NCBI GenBank assembly: GCA_022702545.1
Contig: JAHRBC010000003.1
Span: 7,874,001 to 7,938,000, forward strand
Origin: Phycomyces nitens
Taxonomy: Eukaryota; Mucoromycota; Mucoromycetes; Mucorales; Phycomycetaceae
Length of the DNA: 64,000 bases
Direction of reading: 5' to 3'
Part shown: in pieces, positions 8,992 through 19,389 of the stretch
How the letters are laid out: each line of letters starts with the position of its first letter
Position numbering within the stretch: the first letter of the stretch is position 1
Position numbers and translations under genes: made by a program
The notes under the pieces: generated by a model
Database searches by the model: none
What the model was told of the DNA's origin: nothing
What the model saw: only the letters and a program-made list of their open reading frames with translations

Positions 8992-10484
8992 GGCCCCAAC
9001 AATTTGTCATTGCTGCTACCACGCTTCGCTCCCAGACTCAACCACTATTGACACTGATCAAGCAAGCCACCGTAAAAGACCCAAAAGCTCAAGACATCAT
9101 TGCCAATATGTCTCCTGAATCGGAATTCTCTTGGAAACAAGGAATTATCTACAAGAACAACCGAATATATGTACCAGAAGGACCCTGTCGCCTAGAAATC
9201 CTAAAGACAAGACACGATGCACTACTTGCTGGACATTTTGGTGTTGCACGAACACAAGAACTTGTATCCCGTACGTTTTGGTGGCCTGGCCTTTGGAAAT
9301 ATGTCAAAGAATATATAGCCTCATGTGAAACCTGCTCCCGAAGCAAGGCATCTCGTCATGCAAAGTATGGCCATCTGGTTCCTCTCTCTGTTCCCGAACA
9401 ACCTTGGTCCTCAGTCTCCTTGGACTTTATTACCGATCTGCCTATCTCTGGTTCCTTTGACAGCATCATGGTGGTAGTAGATCGACTATCAAAGATGGCC
9501 CACTTTATCCCTTGCAACAAATCAATTTCAGCACAAGAATCCGTAGACCTGTTTCTTGCAAATATAGTCCGACTTCATGGTGTTCCATTGGACATCGTCT
9601 CTGACCGTGGCCCCCAGTTTGTCTCTCGATTCTGGCGATCATTCCACAAAGCTCTAGGTACTACCACCTCTCTCTCAAGTGCATTTCACCCAGAATCGGA
9701 TGGCCAAACAGAACGCGTCAATCAAATCCTTGAACAACACCTCAGATGCTACACCAACTATGCACAAGACGACTGGTTAAAGCTCCTTCCATTGGCCGAA
9801 TTTGCATACAACAACTCTATGCATAGCTCCACCAAACATAGTCCATTTATTGCAAATTATGGGTTCAACCCCAGACTAGATTTTACAAACTCTGAAGATA
9901 TTCTCCTACCTACCGTTCAAGAGAAGATATCAAGCATGAAATCACTATTTCAAGAAATCAAGACAAACATGAAGAAGGCGCAAGACCAGTATGCAATATA
10001 TGCGAATCAGCACCGAAAACCTTCCCCTCTGCTGAAAATTGGTGACCAAGTCTGGCTTTCTAGTGCTCATATAAAGACCAGCCGCCCTAGCAAGAAACTC
10101 GATTATAAGCGCCTGGGACCTTTTGCTATCATTGAACAAGTCAACCCAGTAGCTTTTCGTATTAAGCTGCCTCCGTCCATGCAAGTCCATGATGTTTTCC
10201 ATGTCTCTCTTCTGGAACCCGTAACTTCAAACCACTTGTCAGCCCGTTATCAAGTACCCCCTCCTCCAGTTATTGTCAACAATGAACAAGAATACGAAGT
10301 CCACCAGATACTAGACAAACGAATCCATCGGCGCAAGGTGCAGTACTTGGTTGACTGGAAGGGTTACGGTCCTGAGGAACGAACCTGGGAACCTTTAGAA
10401 AATCTTGACAATGCACGCACTATAATCCAGCAGTACGAATCTTCAGCAAATCGCCCCCTTACAAGACCTTTGAGAGGGAGGTGA
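8934..10484 (+). CDS. pol: Gyp-2 Pol continued: integrase and chromodomain
   Basis: This is the displaced 3' part of pol. It begins with the HHCC zinc domain (HDALLAGHFGVART ... CETCSRSK), then the integrase core with DFITDLP, SDRGPQF and HPESDGQTERVNQ (the DDE residues), and a GPY/F-like C-terminal region (LDYKRLGPF). It ends in a chromodomain (EYEVHQILDKRIHRRK..YLVDWKGYGPEERTWEP) and the stop inside the purine tract next to the 3' LTR. The integrase inserts the cDNA and the chromodomain probably directs target choice. No internal stop is present. It depends on the frame change near 8935 to be expressed with RT. Confidence 0.9.
   Translation, partial: EFAPKEGDEVLDTQNRSLLRPQQFVIAATTLRSQTQPLLTLIKQATVKDPKAQDIIANMSPESEFSWKQGIIYKNNRIYVPEGPCRLEILKTRHDALLAGHFGVARTQELVSRTFWWPGLWKYVKEYIASCETCSRSKASRHAKYGHLVPLSVPEQPWSSVSLDFITDLPISGSFDSIMVVVDRLSKMAHFIPCNKSISAQESVDLFLANIVRLHGVPLDIVSDRGPQFVSRFWRSFHKALGTTTSLSSAFHPESDGQTERVNQILEQHLRCYTNYAQDDWLKLLPLAEFAYNNSMHSSTKHSPFIANYGFNPRLDFTNSEDILLPTVQEKISSMKSLFQEIKTNMKKAQDQYAIYANQHRKPSPLLKIGDQVWLSSAHIKTSRPSKKLDYKRLGPFAIIEQVNPVAFRIKLPPSMQVHDVFHVSLLEPVTSNHLSARYQVPPPPVIVNNEQEYEVHQILDKRIHRRKVQYLVDWKGYGPEERTWEPLENLDNARTIIQQYESSANRPLTRPLRGR
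10471..10484 (+). promoter_or_regulatory. polypurine tract of Gyp-2
   Basis: TGAGAGGGAGGTGA lies directly before the 3' LTR TGTAAGG. It overlaps the last pol codons. The equivalent in Gyp-3 is GAGAGGGAGGTAA. Confidence 0.8.
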
Positions 10485-10770
10485 TGTAAGGAACCTCCAA
10501 TTGGTCTTGACCTTTAGACCAATCATAACTGATTCCGTCTTTAATACTCTCTGACCAATCAAATCATTGTATTCATTCCCATAGACAGAACACTTATAAC
10601 ACCAATCATAATTATCTTTTATAAATAGCAGACTTAAACATATTCATATAAATACCAGTAGAGCTTGATCATAGAAAGATCAAGCGAACAACTTCTTTAA
10701 TAAAGGAATCTATCTACATTTCTCTGTCTGTTTTCTCTGTCCTTGCTCCTGTCCAGATCGGTTCCTGACA
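10485..10770 (+). repeat. 3' LTR of Gyp-2
   Basis: A second 286-bp LTR, base-for-base the same as 5563-5848 on reading. It is followed by the target duplication GTTTC. Confidence 0.95.
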
Positions 10771-11939
10771 GTTTCTTGATCGATTTGAGTAATGTTCTGT
10801 TCAATTTTTCCACCATTCCATTCGTTTGAGGGTGATATGGCAAGGAAAAATGATGATGTGTTTGGACCAACACAAGAAAAGTATTGATCATTTCGTTATC
10901 AAAATGTCTTCCGTTGTCAGAAAGTAAATGTGTTGGAGGCCCAAATTGACAAAAGATATTTTCGTACAGGAAAGAAGTGACGTTGGCAGCATCTGCCTTT
11001 TCTGTAGCCAATGCAATTGGCCAACTAGTAAAGTTTTCAATGGCAACTAGAACATAGGAGTTACCTCTGGAAGATATTGGGAGTGGACCAACAAAGTCGA
11101 TTGAAAATTGTTCAAAAAGTTGGAATACTGGGACCGATCCTTTTGATTTGTATTTGGGTAGATTGGCAAACAATTGGCATTTCTCACAGGTTTGGATATA
11201 GTCACGCAATTCAACAAAAGCCGTGGGCCACCAGTACTCAAAATAAAGCCGGGCCCATGAAGCATGTTGGCCAAAATGATCATGACCATCATGAATCTCT
11301 TGAAGGATAAGCCGTCGTTCTTGTTGATGTGGGATGCAAACGAATTGCTTGCCAATTTGTCGATATAAATGTTTGTCTTGTAATTTGTAGCAAAGTGCAC
11401 AGGTGCGGATGTCCTGTCCAATAGCAACAGAACCAGGGTTGTTTAGGTAGTAGTATATTTCTTGAAGCCAAACCTCGTATGGAATTTCTTCCAAGAACAG
11501 ATGCTCATAAAGATCCTCCAAATCATCTTCACCATCAGATTCTAAATACTGTTCAGGAGGAGGGTATCTGGAAAGAGCATCGGCTACCACATTCGTTTTG
11601 CTGGGTATATGAATTACTTTGAATCGGAACTCTTGTGTCGCGAGTATCCATCTTTGAAGTCTTTGATTGGGATCTGATTTAGAAAAGAGATAACTAATAG
11701 CAGAGTTATCAGTAAAGAGCGTGAATGGTTTGTCAAATAAATATTTTCGGAGCTTTTTAAAAGCAAAAATGACTGCGAGCAACTCCTTTTTGACAGTGGG
11801 ATATTTGACTTTGGCAGGTTGTAGCTTTCTTGACAAAAAGCAGATAGGTCTTTCTTGATTTTCAAAATCTTCTTGGGCCAACACAGCTCCAACTCCTATA
11901 TCAGAGGCGTTTGTGTATAGCTTGTATGGTTGATCGGGT
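10771..11939 (-). pseudogene. Gyp-1 RNase H and integrase (upstream part)
   Basis: Reading from 11939 down, the frame gives the RNase H start (YTNASDIGVGAVLAQED), the RH block SRKLQPAKVKYPTVKKELL, and TDNSAISYLFSKS. It then gives the integrase HHCC finger (HDGHDHFGQHASWARL ... CEKCQLF) and the core with DFVGPLP, SDNGRHFDNEM and YHPQTNGMVEKLNRTL. It breaks at 10771 where Gyp-2 inserted and resumes at 5562. Both sides fit the same frame after removing the insertion and one GTTTC. At the upstream end a solo LTR separates it from the RT. No premature stop lies inside this piece. Confidence 0.88.
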
Positions 11940-12320
11940 TGTTGTATCCAACATAATCGTAGATTGAAACATTAACACAAATTACCAATATTGAAACATA
12001 TTGAATAACCGACCTACTGGAAGTGCACTAAAGAGTGTACCTTTCCAAATACATTATTCATACGTAAAGACACACTAACAACTAGTACTAACACACTGGT
12101 TAATAGTACTAAGTAAAATAACAAGTCATATCTAATAGTTGGTAGAGAGAACAGACATTACATGATATCATCATATCATCACTAGCACTCATCTCAATGT
12201 CTATATAAACGCACAATATGAATAGCAATAGTCTTCATCTTATTCACAAATTCTTTCTCTCTCAATAAACAAAGTCTCACCATACTCTTGTCCGTGCTTT
12301 GTTTCCTCCTGATATTAACA
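11940..12320. repeat. solo LTR inserted in Gyp-1
   Basis: This 381-bp block begins TGTTG and ends AACA. It is flanked by the perfect 5-bp duplication CGGGT (11935-11939 and 12321-12325). Cutting it out with one duplication rejoins the Gyp-1 RT and RNase H frames. A TATA-like CTATATAAACG and an AATAAA signal are consistent with plus orientation. The TGTTG start is common in Ty1/copia LTRs, but no internal region is present, so the superfamily is a guess. Confidence 0.9.
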
Positions 12321-13089
12321 CGGGTATCGGGAAAGCCAGTACAGCTGAACCAACTACAGATTGCTTCAGTTGTATGAAAGCATTTTCACATATGGGTGAC
12401 CAGTCAAAAACAATGTTCTTCTTCAATAGATTGTTCAGAGGGCTGGCAATATCACTGAATAAATGTATGTGGCGACGATAAAATCCGCATAGGTTTACAA
12501 AAGCATGGATTCTGGTTTGATTGAGTGGCCTAGGGAAATTGAGTATCTTTTGAACTTTTGAAACCAAAGGTCGAATTCCTTTTGCAGAGACGTTGAATCC
12601 TAGTAGATCAATGTCCTGTCTTGCCAAGAAACACTTGTTTGAATTTAGTTTCATATTGACCTCGGTAAACCTTTGGAAAACCTGTTTCAAGTATTCCAAA
12701 TGGTCCTTGAAAGAGAGAGAGTAGACAGTAACATCATCAATGTAGGCAATGGCAAATTTTTCAAGAAATGGAAGCATCGTCATGTGAATTGCGCGGGAAA
12801 AGGTACTTGGTCCATTTTGGATGCCAAAGGGCATTACTCGGTAGGAATAGTTACCCCAGGGAGTAGCAATAGTTAATTTGGGTATTGAGGATTCTTCAAC
12901 AGCGATTTGGTGAAAGCCTTTTAACATGTCCAGTGCGGAATATATTTGGGCTCTTCCAAGCGCTTCAAGCAAATCAGGAATATTGGGTAGAGGCCAGGTG
13001 TCTCTGATTGTTACTTTGTTGAGATCTTGGAACTGGGTTACTAAACGACGATCTCCAGTTTTCTTTTTCACATATCTGCAAGGAAAACT
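12321..13089 (-). pseudogene. Gyp-1 reverse transcriptase
   Basis: The frame from about 13089 down carries the RT fingers and palm of a Ty3-type enzyme: RRLVTQFQDLNKVTIRDTWPLP, then SALDMLKGFHQIAV, then VMPFGIQNGPSTFSR, then YIDDVTVYS with the catalytic Asp pair. It continues with LLGFNVSAKGIRP and the thumb/connection (RIHAFVNLCGFYRRHI). It is joined in frame to the protease piece across a TAG at 13090-13092, which stands where relatives have Trp before 'SFPCRYVKKK'. The distal end is truncated by the solo LTR at 12320. Confidence 0.88.
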
Positions 13090-14092
13090 CTATCCTCTAG
13101 TTTTGGAATTTGAAGGAAGGTAGGTGTTTGGGATTAAGATACCGTTATTGACCATCGCTTCCAAGTCTTGTTTGAGGTACTCTCTTTCAGCAAGTGAAAG
13201 CAAGGGATATGGCTGACGATAGATTGGTTTAGCCTCTCCGGTATCGATGTGCAGTTTAACCAGATCCGTTTGGGTTAAGTGTTCATAGTCTGTATCGAAA
13301 CAGTTGATGCTTTCATTGACCAATTTGATGAGCTCTTCCTTCTGTTCGGTGGAGAGTTGTGTATTTGAGTTTATAGAGTCTTGCAACTTTCCAAGACGAT
13401 GATCTTCAGAAACGTCCTTCTCCTCTTCTTGTTCTTCATCTGAAGTCAACATCAGAAAGAATTCGTCACCCGAGCCTTCATTCATCTCATCTTCAGAGGA
13501 GGTTTCTTCAATTACTTCTTCCTCGACAACTCTTTGGGCTTGGGTTTCATAATAAACTTCACACGGCACTATCCCGGCTTCGGTACGTAAGTACCAGAAG
13601 TGGGTGGTCCAATCAGTACCAATATGTAGGTGGTGGAATCCAAGACGTCCGATCAAGAAATCATATTTGTCACCAACGTCAAGACAAAGTGCTCGGAACT
13701 TGATTTGACTAATGTTGCCAACATTGATGATCAAATCCAAGGCGATACCGCAAGGTTTGGTAAAGCTTCTATTGCCCAACATTAATTCTTTGGAGGCTTC
13801 CTTGAGGTGGGTTATACCCAATCACTGGACAAAACTTTTAATAATGATACATGGAGTACATCCTCCATCTAGAATCATCTCACATGCAACTCCATTGACA
13901 AAACCTCTGGTTCTGGGAGCTCCATTTCCTTTAGGAATACTAGGTCCAATGTCATACTCATCCCACGAGTTTTCATCGACTAAGAGGTTTGACACTGGGC
14001 TCAGGCCAAGGTGAGCTGTATTGTTCTTGCGATGTGGTTTGATGAGAGCAGTCTTGATTTGAGTTTGAACGCCAGCAGAAATATCAGCAATC
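13090..14092 (-). pseudogene. Gyp-1 protease and pre-RT region
   Basis: The frame is readable from 14092 down to 13090 with one in-frame TGA at 13822-13824. Above that stop lies a protease-like active site (CEMILDGGCTPCI, with DGG where most relatives have DSG or DTG). Below it is the rest of the protease fold (FLIGRLGFHHLHIGTDW). An acidic linker follows (EEEVIEETSSEDEMNEGSGDE), then the segment leading into RT (LHIDTGEAKPIYRQPY). Gag is missing because Gyp-3 joins at 14093 without a matching duplication. Without the insertion-free relative I cannot tell whether DGG is original or a mutation. Confidence 0.75.
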
Positions 14093-14379
14093 TGTTAGGA
14101 TTGGTTCCTAACAGCCTTCGCGCCACACTCCCGAAATGGACACTAGCTAGAAAACCAATACATCATAGCTATCTTTAGACTTTCCTTTCTTGTACACCCA
14201 CCCGCCACAGTTACCAATCATTATATTTAGACACATCTTTATCCTAGCTAGAAAACATATAAATACCAGTAGAGCTTGATCGTAGAAAGATCAAGCAAAC
14301 AACGTCTTTTATTAAATAACTTATCCTTGAAACTCCTGTTTCTGCCTCTTGCTTTGTCTGCTTGGATCAGTTCCTGACA
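14093..14379 (+). repeat. 5' LTR of Gyp-3
   Basis: A 287-bp LTR whose first 21 bases form an inverted repeat (TGTTAGG ... CCTAACA) and whose end is CCTGACA. The TATA box and GCTTGATC/GATCAAGC hairpin lie at 14260-14296. AAGCAAACAA at 14293-14302 pairs exactly with TTGTTTGCTT at 14382-14391 just after the LTR, the same self-priming geometry as in Gyp-2. Confidence 0.93.
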
Positions 14380-14471
14380 GTTTGTTTGCTTCACAACTCT
14401 TGTACCCCGCCCTGGATTCCCTATACTCCGACCCTCTGCTCTCCCCTCTCTCTGCTTCCTCATATTATACC

Positions 14472-15458
14472 ATGCCTGAATCTAACGAATTATCCATGGA
14501 ACAAATGATGGCTGAAATGATGGCCATGCGCCGTGAACTTGAAGAGCTTCGTGCTCGAACTGCCCAACCTGAACCTCACTCTGAACCTGAACACCAAAAC
14601 GTACAACTTGCACCTGAACCCAGAATTGCCGACCCTGAATTCTTCTATGGGGACCATCGTAGGTCCAACGACTTCTTGATGCAACTCCAGATCCTGTTTA
14701 CCTGTCAACCTTCTCGATATGCCAATGATGGCACCAAGGTTGCCTATGCTGCCTCTCGTCTCCGTGGTATTGCTTTCTCCTGGGTATCACCATACCTTAG
14801 CCAGAACAACACCGAGTTCATGAACAATTACTCTGCCTTTTGCCATGAATTCAGAATTGCCTTTGGCGATCCTGATATGTCCCGAGATGCCCAACGTAAA
14901 CTCCTGACAATGAAACAAGGCCGCCAATCCATAGCAATGATGGCTGGTGAATTCTGGCGTTTGGCTGCCCATGTATCATGGAACGAATCGGCGCTGTGCT
15001 CTGCATTTTACCAGGCATTAAACGAAGATATTAAAGATGAAGTTTCCCGGTTTGAAACACCTGAAAAACTGAACAGACTGATCGAAATTTGCACACGTAT
15101 TGACAATCATTTCCAAGTACGTTGTTTGGAATGTTCTCATACTTCCCGACCCCACCCAACCAACTTCCAGTACAACCACAACCAACCTATACCTCTGTCT
15201 GCTCCTGCTCCTCGTCCCACAATGCCAAACCCCGCTTACTACTCTGGTCCCACCCCAATGGAACTCGACGCCACTCAGGCAATTCCAAAGGGTCCTCTGT
15301 CCCCAGAAGAAAAGGATCGTCACCGTGCTCAAGGTCTGTGCTTGTACTGTGGCCTACATGGCCACATGGCCCGTAACTGTCCTGCCAAATCTGGTGCTCC
15401 CATGGCTGTTCATGCCGTCAGTGACCAGGGAAAAGACCAAGTCCAGACTTACCAGTAA
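14472..15458 (+). CDS. gag: Gyp-3 Gag
   Basis: From the ATG at 14472 (an upstream open extension runs into the LTR and is not used) this encodes about 328 residues. The coiled N terminus contains MAEMMAMRRELEELRA. The gag core has FYGDHRRSNDF and SRLRGIAFSWV, and a GRQSIAMMAGEFWRLA segment follows. It ends with a zinc knuckle CLYCGLHGHMARNC and the tail GKDQVQTYQ. It is colinear with Gyp-2 Gag and has no stops. The last codons contain G-GGA-AAA at 15428-15434. Confidence 0.92.
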   Translation: MPESNELSMEQMMAEMMAMRRELEELRARTAQPEPHSEPEHQNVQLAPEPRIADPEFFYGDHRRSNDFLMQLQILFTCQPSRYANDGTKVAYAASRLRGIAFSWVSPYLSQNNTEFMNNYSAFCHEFRIAFGDPDMSRDAQRKLLTMKQGRQSIAMMAGEFWRLAAHVSWNESALCSAFYQALNEDIKDEVSRFETPEKLNRLIEICTRIDNHFQVRCLECSHTSRPHPTNFQYNHNQPIPLSAPAPRPTMPNPAYYSGPTPMELDATQAIPKGPLSPEEKDRHRAQGLCLYCGLHGHMARNCPAKSGAPMAVHAVSDQGKDQVQTYQ

Positions 15459-18400
15459 GGGGTAATACCCTGGACGATCAACCTCTACCACTGGATCCCT
15501 TACCTTTGACCCAATCCAAAGAACACCTTGTCTTGCCCGTCTCTATAACTCTTGATGATAGAATTATCCACACCAAAGCTTTAATTGACTCTGGTGCTCA
15601 TAGTAGCTTTATTAGCGCTGATTTGGTAAATACATATAATATCCCAACCAAGAATAAAAACCTTCCTTTGCCAATCTATGTAGTTGATGGTCGAGAATTG
15701 GTGGGTGGAGCTATTACTAAGGAAACCACTAAACTTAGCTTTTCTGTTGGTGGTTATCCCGAACTTGCAAGCTTCCATGTACTCCCCTTCTTGACCTATC
15801 CTGTTATCCTTGGAACCAGCTGGTGTGCTAGTCACGATCCAGTAGTTTTATCATGGAAAAATAAATCCGTCTCCTTCTGCCCCAATGTAACTTCCTTGTC
15901 CTCTGTCTCTGTCTCTGTTCCTGTTCCTGTTCCTGTTCCTGTCTCTGTAAAATCAATTTCCACATCTGTCTCCCAAGTATCTCTCTCATCTATTCCTGCT
16001 CCTTCGCCTGTCTCTGTCCCTGTCCCTTCGCCTGCCTCTGTTCCTGTTCCTTTGCCTGTCTCTGTTCCTGTACCTTCGCCTGTCTCTGTACCTGTCCCAG
16101 TCTCTGCTTCCGCCTCTGTCCTCAAATCTCCCGATTCCCAGCCCGTTCCTGTACCACCTTTCCCAGTCTCTGTATCGTCTTCCCCACCCCCAATTGTCAT
16201 TCCTTCAAAGTATTCTGCTCTTGCTCCCGTATTTAGTAAGGCTAACACCGATCTATTACCTGAGCACCAAAAGTATGATATTGAAATCAAGCTTCAAGAA
16301 GGTACCACTCCACCATGGGGTCCCATATATAACCTTGGTGAACCTGAGCTGAAAGCCCTTCATGAATACCTCGATGAAAACCTGAAAAAGGGGTTCATCT
16401 GCCACTCCAAGTCTCCTGCTGGTGCCCCCATACTCTTTGTCAAGAAAAAGGATGGTTCTCTTCGACTCTGTTCCAATTACCGTGGCCTTAATAAAATCAC
16501 CGTAAAGAATCGCTACCCCTTGCCACTCATCAACGAACTTCTTGACCGCCTTGGAAATGCAAAAGTGTTTTCAAAAGTAGATCTTCGTGGTGCATATAAT
16601 CTTGTCCGAGTCAAGCCTGGTGACGAATGGAAAACAGCCTTTAGAACACACTACGGCCATTTTGAATACACTGTTATGCCATTTGGTCTCAGCAATGCTC
16701 CCGCCACCTTCCAGCACATGATGAACAATGTTTTCCATGATATGCTCGATAACTTTGTTGTTGTGTACCTCGATGATATCCTCATTTTCTCAGCCAACCA
16801 AGAAGACCACGATCAGCATGTCCGGCAAGTCCTGAAACGTCTTCTTGATCATGGGCTTTATGCCAAGTTAGAGAAGTGCGCATTTGACCAGTCCCAAGTC
16901 GAGTTCCTTGGTTACAAGATCTCCCCTTCTGGTGTGTCCATGGACCCTGCAAAAGTCAAGACCATCCAGGAGTGGAAATCTCCACAATCTGTCCATGCTC
17001 TGCAAGTGTTCCTTGGCTTTGCCAACTACTACCACAGATTTATCAAAGGTTTCTCACATGCTGTGTTACCAATGACTAAACTCTTGTCAAAGAAAGTTCC
17101 TTTTGTCTGGTCCACAGAAGCCCAAAACTCGTTTGAGCATCTCAAGTCCCAATTCTGCACTGCACCTATCCTTGCCCACGCTGACTTCTCCCGCCCATTC
17201 GTCCTGGAAACTGATGCCTCTGACTTTGCCCTTGGGGCTGTCCTCTCTCAAGTTGGTTCTGACGAGATGCTTCATCCTGTTGCTTTCTTTTCCCGTAAGC
17301 TGTTGCCCGCCGAAATTAACTACGAGATCTATGACAAAGAGATGCTTGCCATTGTCGATGCTTTTGAGATTTGGCGCCATCATTTGGTCGGATCACAGCA
17401 TCCAATCACTGTCTTCACCGACCATAAGAACCTTGAATACTTCACCACCACTTGCCGTCTCAACCGCCGCCAAGTCCGTTGGTCATTGTTCCTTGCTGAC
17501 TTTGATTTTTGTATCCATTATCACCCTGGCCATATGCAAGGAAAACCCAATGCCCTGTCCCGCCGCCCGGAATATGAGCCTAAAGGAGGAGATGAAGTCT
17601 ATGACGTCCAGAATCAAGTGCTCCTAAAGCCAAAGCAGCTTATTCTTGGCGCCATCTCAACCCGTTCCCAGACTACATCCCTGATACAAGCAATTCAGCA
17701 AGACATCCAGACCGATCCAACAGCTCAAGATTTTATCAAGAACATAGTTCCAGAATCAGAATTTACATTTGTCAATGGTACCTTGTACAAGAATAGTTGC
17801 ATATATGTCCCAGAAGGAAACTGCCGTACCCAAGTACTAAAATCTCGTCATGATGCTCTCCTTGCTGGTCATTTTGGTGTTGCTCGCACGTTTGATCTTG
17901 TTGCTCGAGCATACTGGTGGCCTGGCATGTGAAAGTATGTAAAAGACTATGTTGCAACTTGTGAGACCTGTTCCTGAAGCAAGACCTCTAGACATGCCAA
18001 GCATGGTAATCTGATGCCGCTATCTGTTCCTGAACAACCTTGGTCCTCGGTATCCCTTGACTTTATCACCGATCTTCCCCAATCTGGTTCCTTTGATAGC
18101 ATCATGGTGGTAGTTGATCGACTATCCAAGATGGCCCATTTCATCCCGTGTAACAAGACAGTAACCGCTCCCGAAACCGTAGATCTATTTATTGCCAACA
18201 TTGTCCGTCTCCATGGTGTTCCACTTGACATTGTTTCTGACCGTGGTCCCCAATTTATCTCCCGCTTTTGGCGCTCCTTCCACAAGGCCCTTGGCACTAC
18301 TACTTCTCTGTCTTCCGCATTCCACCCTGAGTCAGATGGTCAAACTGAACGTGTCAACCAGATATTGGAACAGCACATTCGTTGCTATACCAACTACTCC

Positions 18401-19102
18401 CAGGACAATTGGCTCCAGCTTCTCCCTATCGCCGAATTTGCCTACAACAACTCTACTCACTCTGCAACAAAGCACTCCCCATTTCTGGCCAATTATGGGT
18501 TCCACCCGCGCCTAGATTTCTCTGCTAGCCAAGATATTGTAGCACCCATAGTTGAAGACAAAGTCAAGTTCATGCAAGAAGTCTTCAATAACGTAAAAGC
18601 AAACATGAAGCAAGCCCAAGTCACATACTCCCAACATGCCAACAAACATCGCAAGGATATTCCTGCTCTGCTTCCTGGTTCCCAAGTCTGGCTCTCAAGT
18701 AGCAATATCAGAACTTCTCGCCCAAGCAATAAGCTGGATTACAAGCGATTGGGTCCTTTCACTATCGAAGAACAGATCAACCCAGTAGCATACCGAGTCA
18801 AGCTTCCCTCATCCATGAAAGTACACAATGTTTTCCATGTCTCTCTGCTAGAACCTGTCATCCGAAATGAATTATCTGCAAGATACCAAGACCTACCGCC
18901 ACCAGTGACTGTAGATAATGAGCAAGAGTATGAAGTAGAAGAGATCTTGGCAAAAAGGTTACATCATAGGAAAATTCAGTACCTGGTAGACTGGAAAGGG
19001 TATGGGCCAGAAGAGCGTACTTGGGAACCTTTGGAGAATCTTGCCAATGCTGCCATCAAGATCTAAGAATTTGAGAACAGTTCCGCCTTGAGAGGGAGGT
19101 AA
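15425..19102 (+). pseudogene. pol: Gyp-3 Pol with three nonsense codons
   Basis: The domain order is protease (ALIDSGAHSSFIS), a long Pro-Val-Ser linker (about 15900-16190), RT (LRLCSNYRGLNK ... YLDDILIFS), RNase H (DASDFALGAVLSQ, TDHKNLEYF), integrase (HDALLAGHFGVART, DFITDLP, SDRGPQF, HPESDGQTERVNQ) and chromodomain (EYEVEEILAKRLHHRK..). The frame is constant, but TGA at 17930-17932 replaces a Trp codon of Gyp-2, TGA at 17975-17977 replaces CGA, and TAA at 19064-19066 aligns with a Gln codon. Each is one C-to-T or G-to-A change away. The native end is at 19100-19102 beside the purine tract. The Pro-Val linker is much longer than in Gyp-2. Confidence 0.9.
15428..15434 (+). promoter_or_regulatory. 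candidate -1 frameshift heptamer joining gag to pol, Gyp-3
   Basis: G GGA AAA sits in the gag frame. The -1 frame has a stop at 15422-15424, immediately upstream, and is then open through the whole protease-RT region. A -1 slip here would give a Gag-Pol fusion. There is no ATG at the beginning of pol in this copy, which favours a fusion. The heptamer and its surroundings are conserved in Gyp-2. Confidence 0.5.
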
Positions 19103-19389
19103 TGTTAGGATTGGTTCCTAACAGCCTTCACGCCACACTCCCAAAATGGACACTAGCTAGAAGACCAATACATCATAGCTATCTTTAGACTTTCCTTTCT
19201 TGTACACCCACCCGCCACAGTTACCAATCATTATATTTAGACACATCTTTATCCTAGCTAGAAAACATATAAATACCAGTAGAGCTTGATTGCAGAAAGA
19301 TCAAGCGAATAATGTCTTTTATTAAATAACTTATCCTTGAAACTCCTGTTTCTGCCTCTTGCCTTGTCTGCTTGGATCAGTTCCTGACA
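19103..19389 (+). repeat. 3' LTR of Gyp-3
   Basis: A 287-bp LTR differing from the 5' LTR at nine positions by my reading, all of them transitions. It ends TTCCTGACA and is followed directly by bases 22 onward of another LTR. Confidence 0.92.

Larger units (their letters stand above)
5563..10770 (+). mobile_element. Gyp-2: full-length young Ty3 chromovirus
   Basis: Two 286-bp LTRs (5563-5848 and 10485-10770) are identical as far as I can read. They flank gag, protease-RT-RNase H and integrase-chromodomain frames in the canonical Ty3 order. The element is bounded by the direct repeat GTTTC at 5558-5562 and 10771-10775. It sits in the integrase gene of Gyp-1 in the opposite orientation. Identical LTRs mean recent insertion, yet pol carries a likely one-base deletion near 8935 and an indel before the pol start, so this copy may depend on Gag-Pol supplied by others. 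Its closest relative in the window is Gyp-3. Confidence 0.95.
4810..14092 (-). mobile_element. Gyp-1: old minus-strand Ty3/gypsy element, interrupted and decayed
   Basis: The element reads from about 14092 down to 4810: protease, reverse transcriptase, RNase H, integrase, purine tract, LTR. Its gag and 5' LTR are absent because Gyp-3 abuts at 14093. Two later insertions split it: Gyp-2 (5563-10770) inside the integrase, and a solo LTR (11940-12320) between RT and RNase H. Removing each insertion with one copy of its 5-bp duplication restores the reading frame. Three in-frame stops (13822-13824 TGA, 13090-13092 TAG, 5265-5267 TGA) show that it is dead. There is no chromodomain after the integrase. 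Confidence 0.85.

Noticed and set aside
11940..12320. An intron in the Gyp-1 pol gene
   Set aside because: TG...CA ends and the perfect CGGGT duplication identify a solo LTR.
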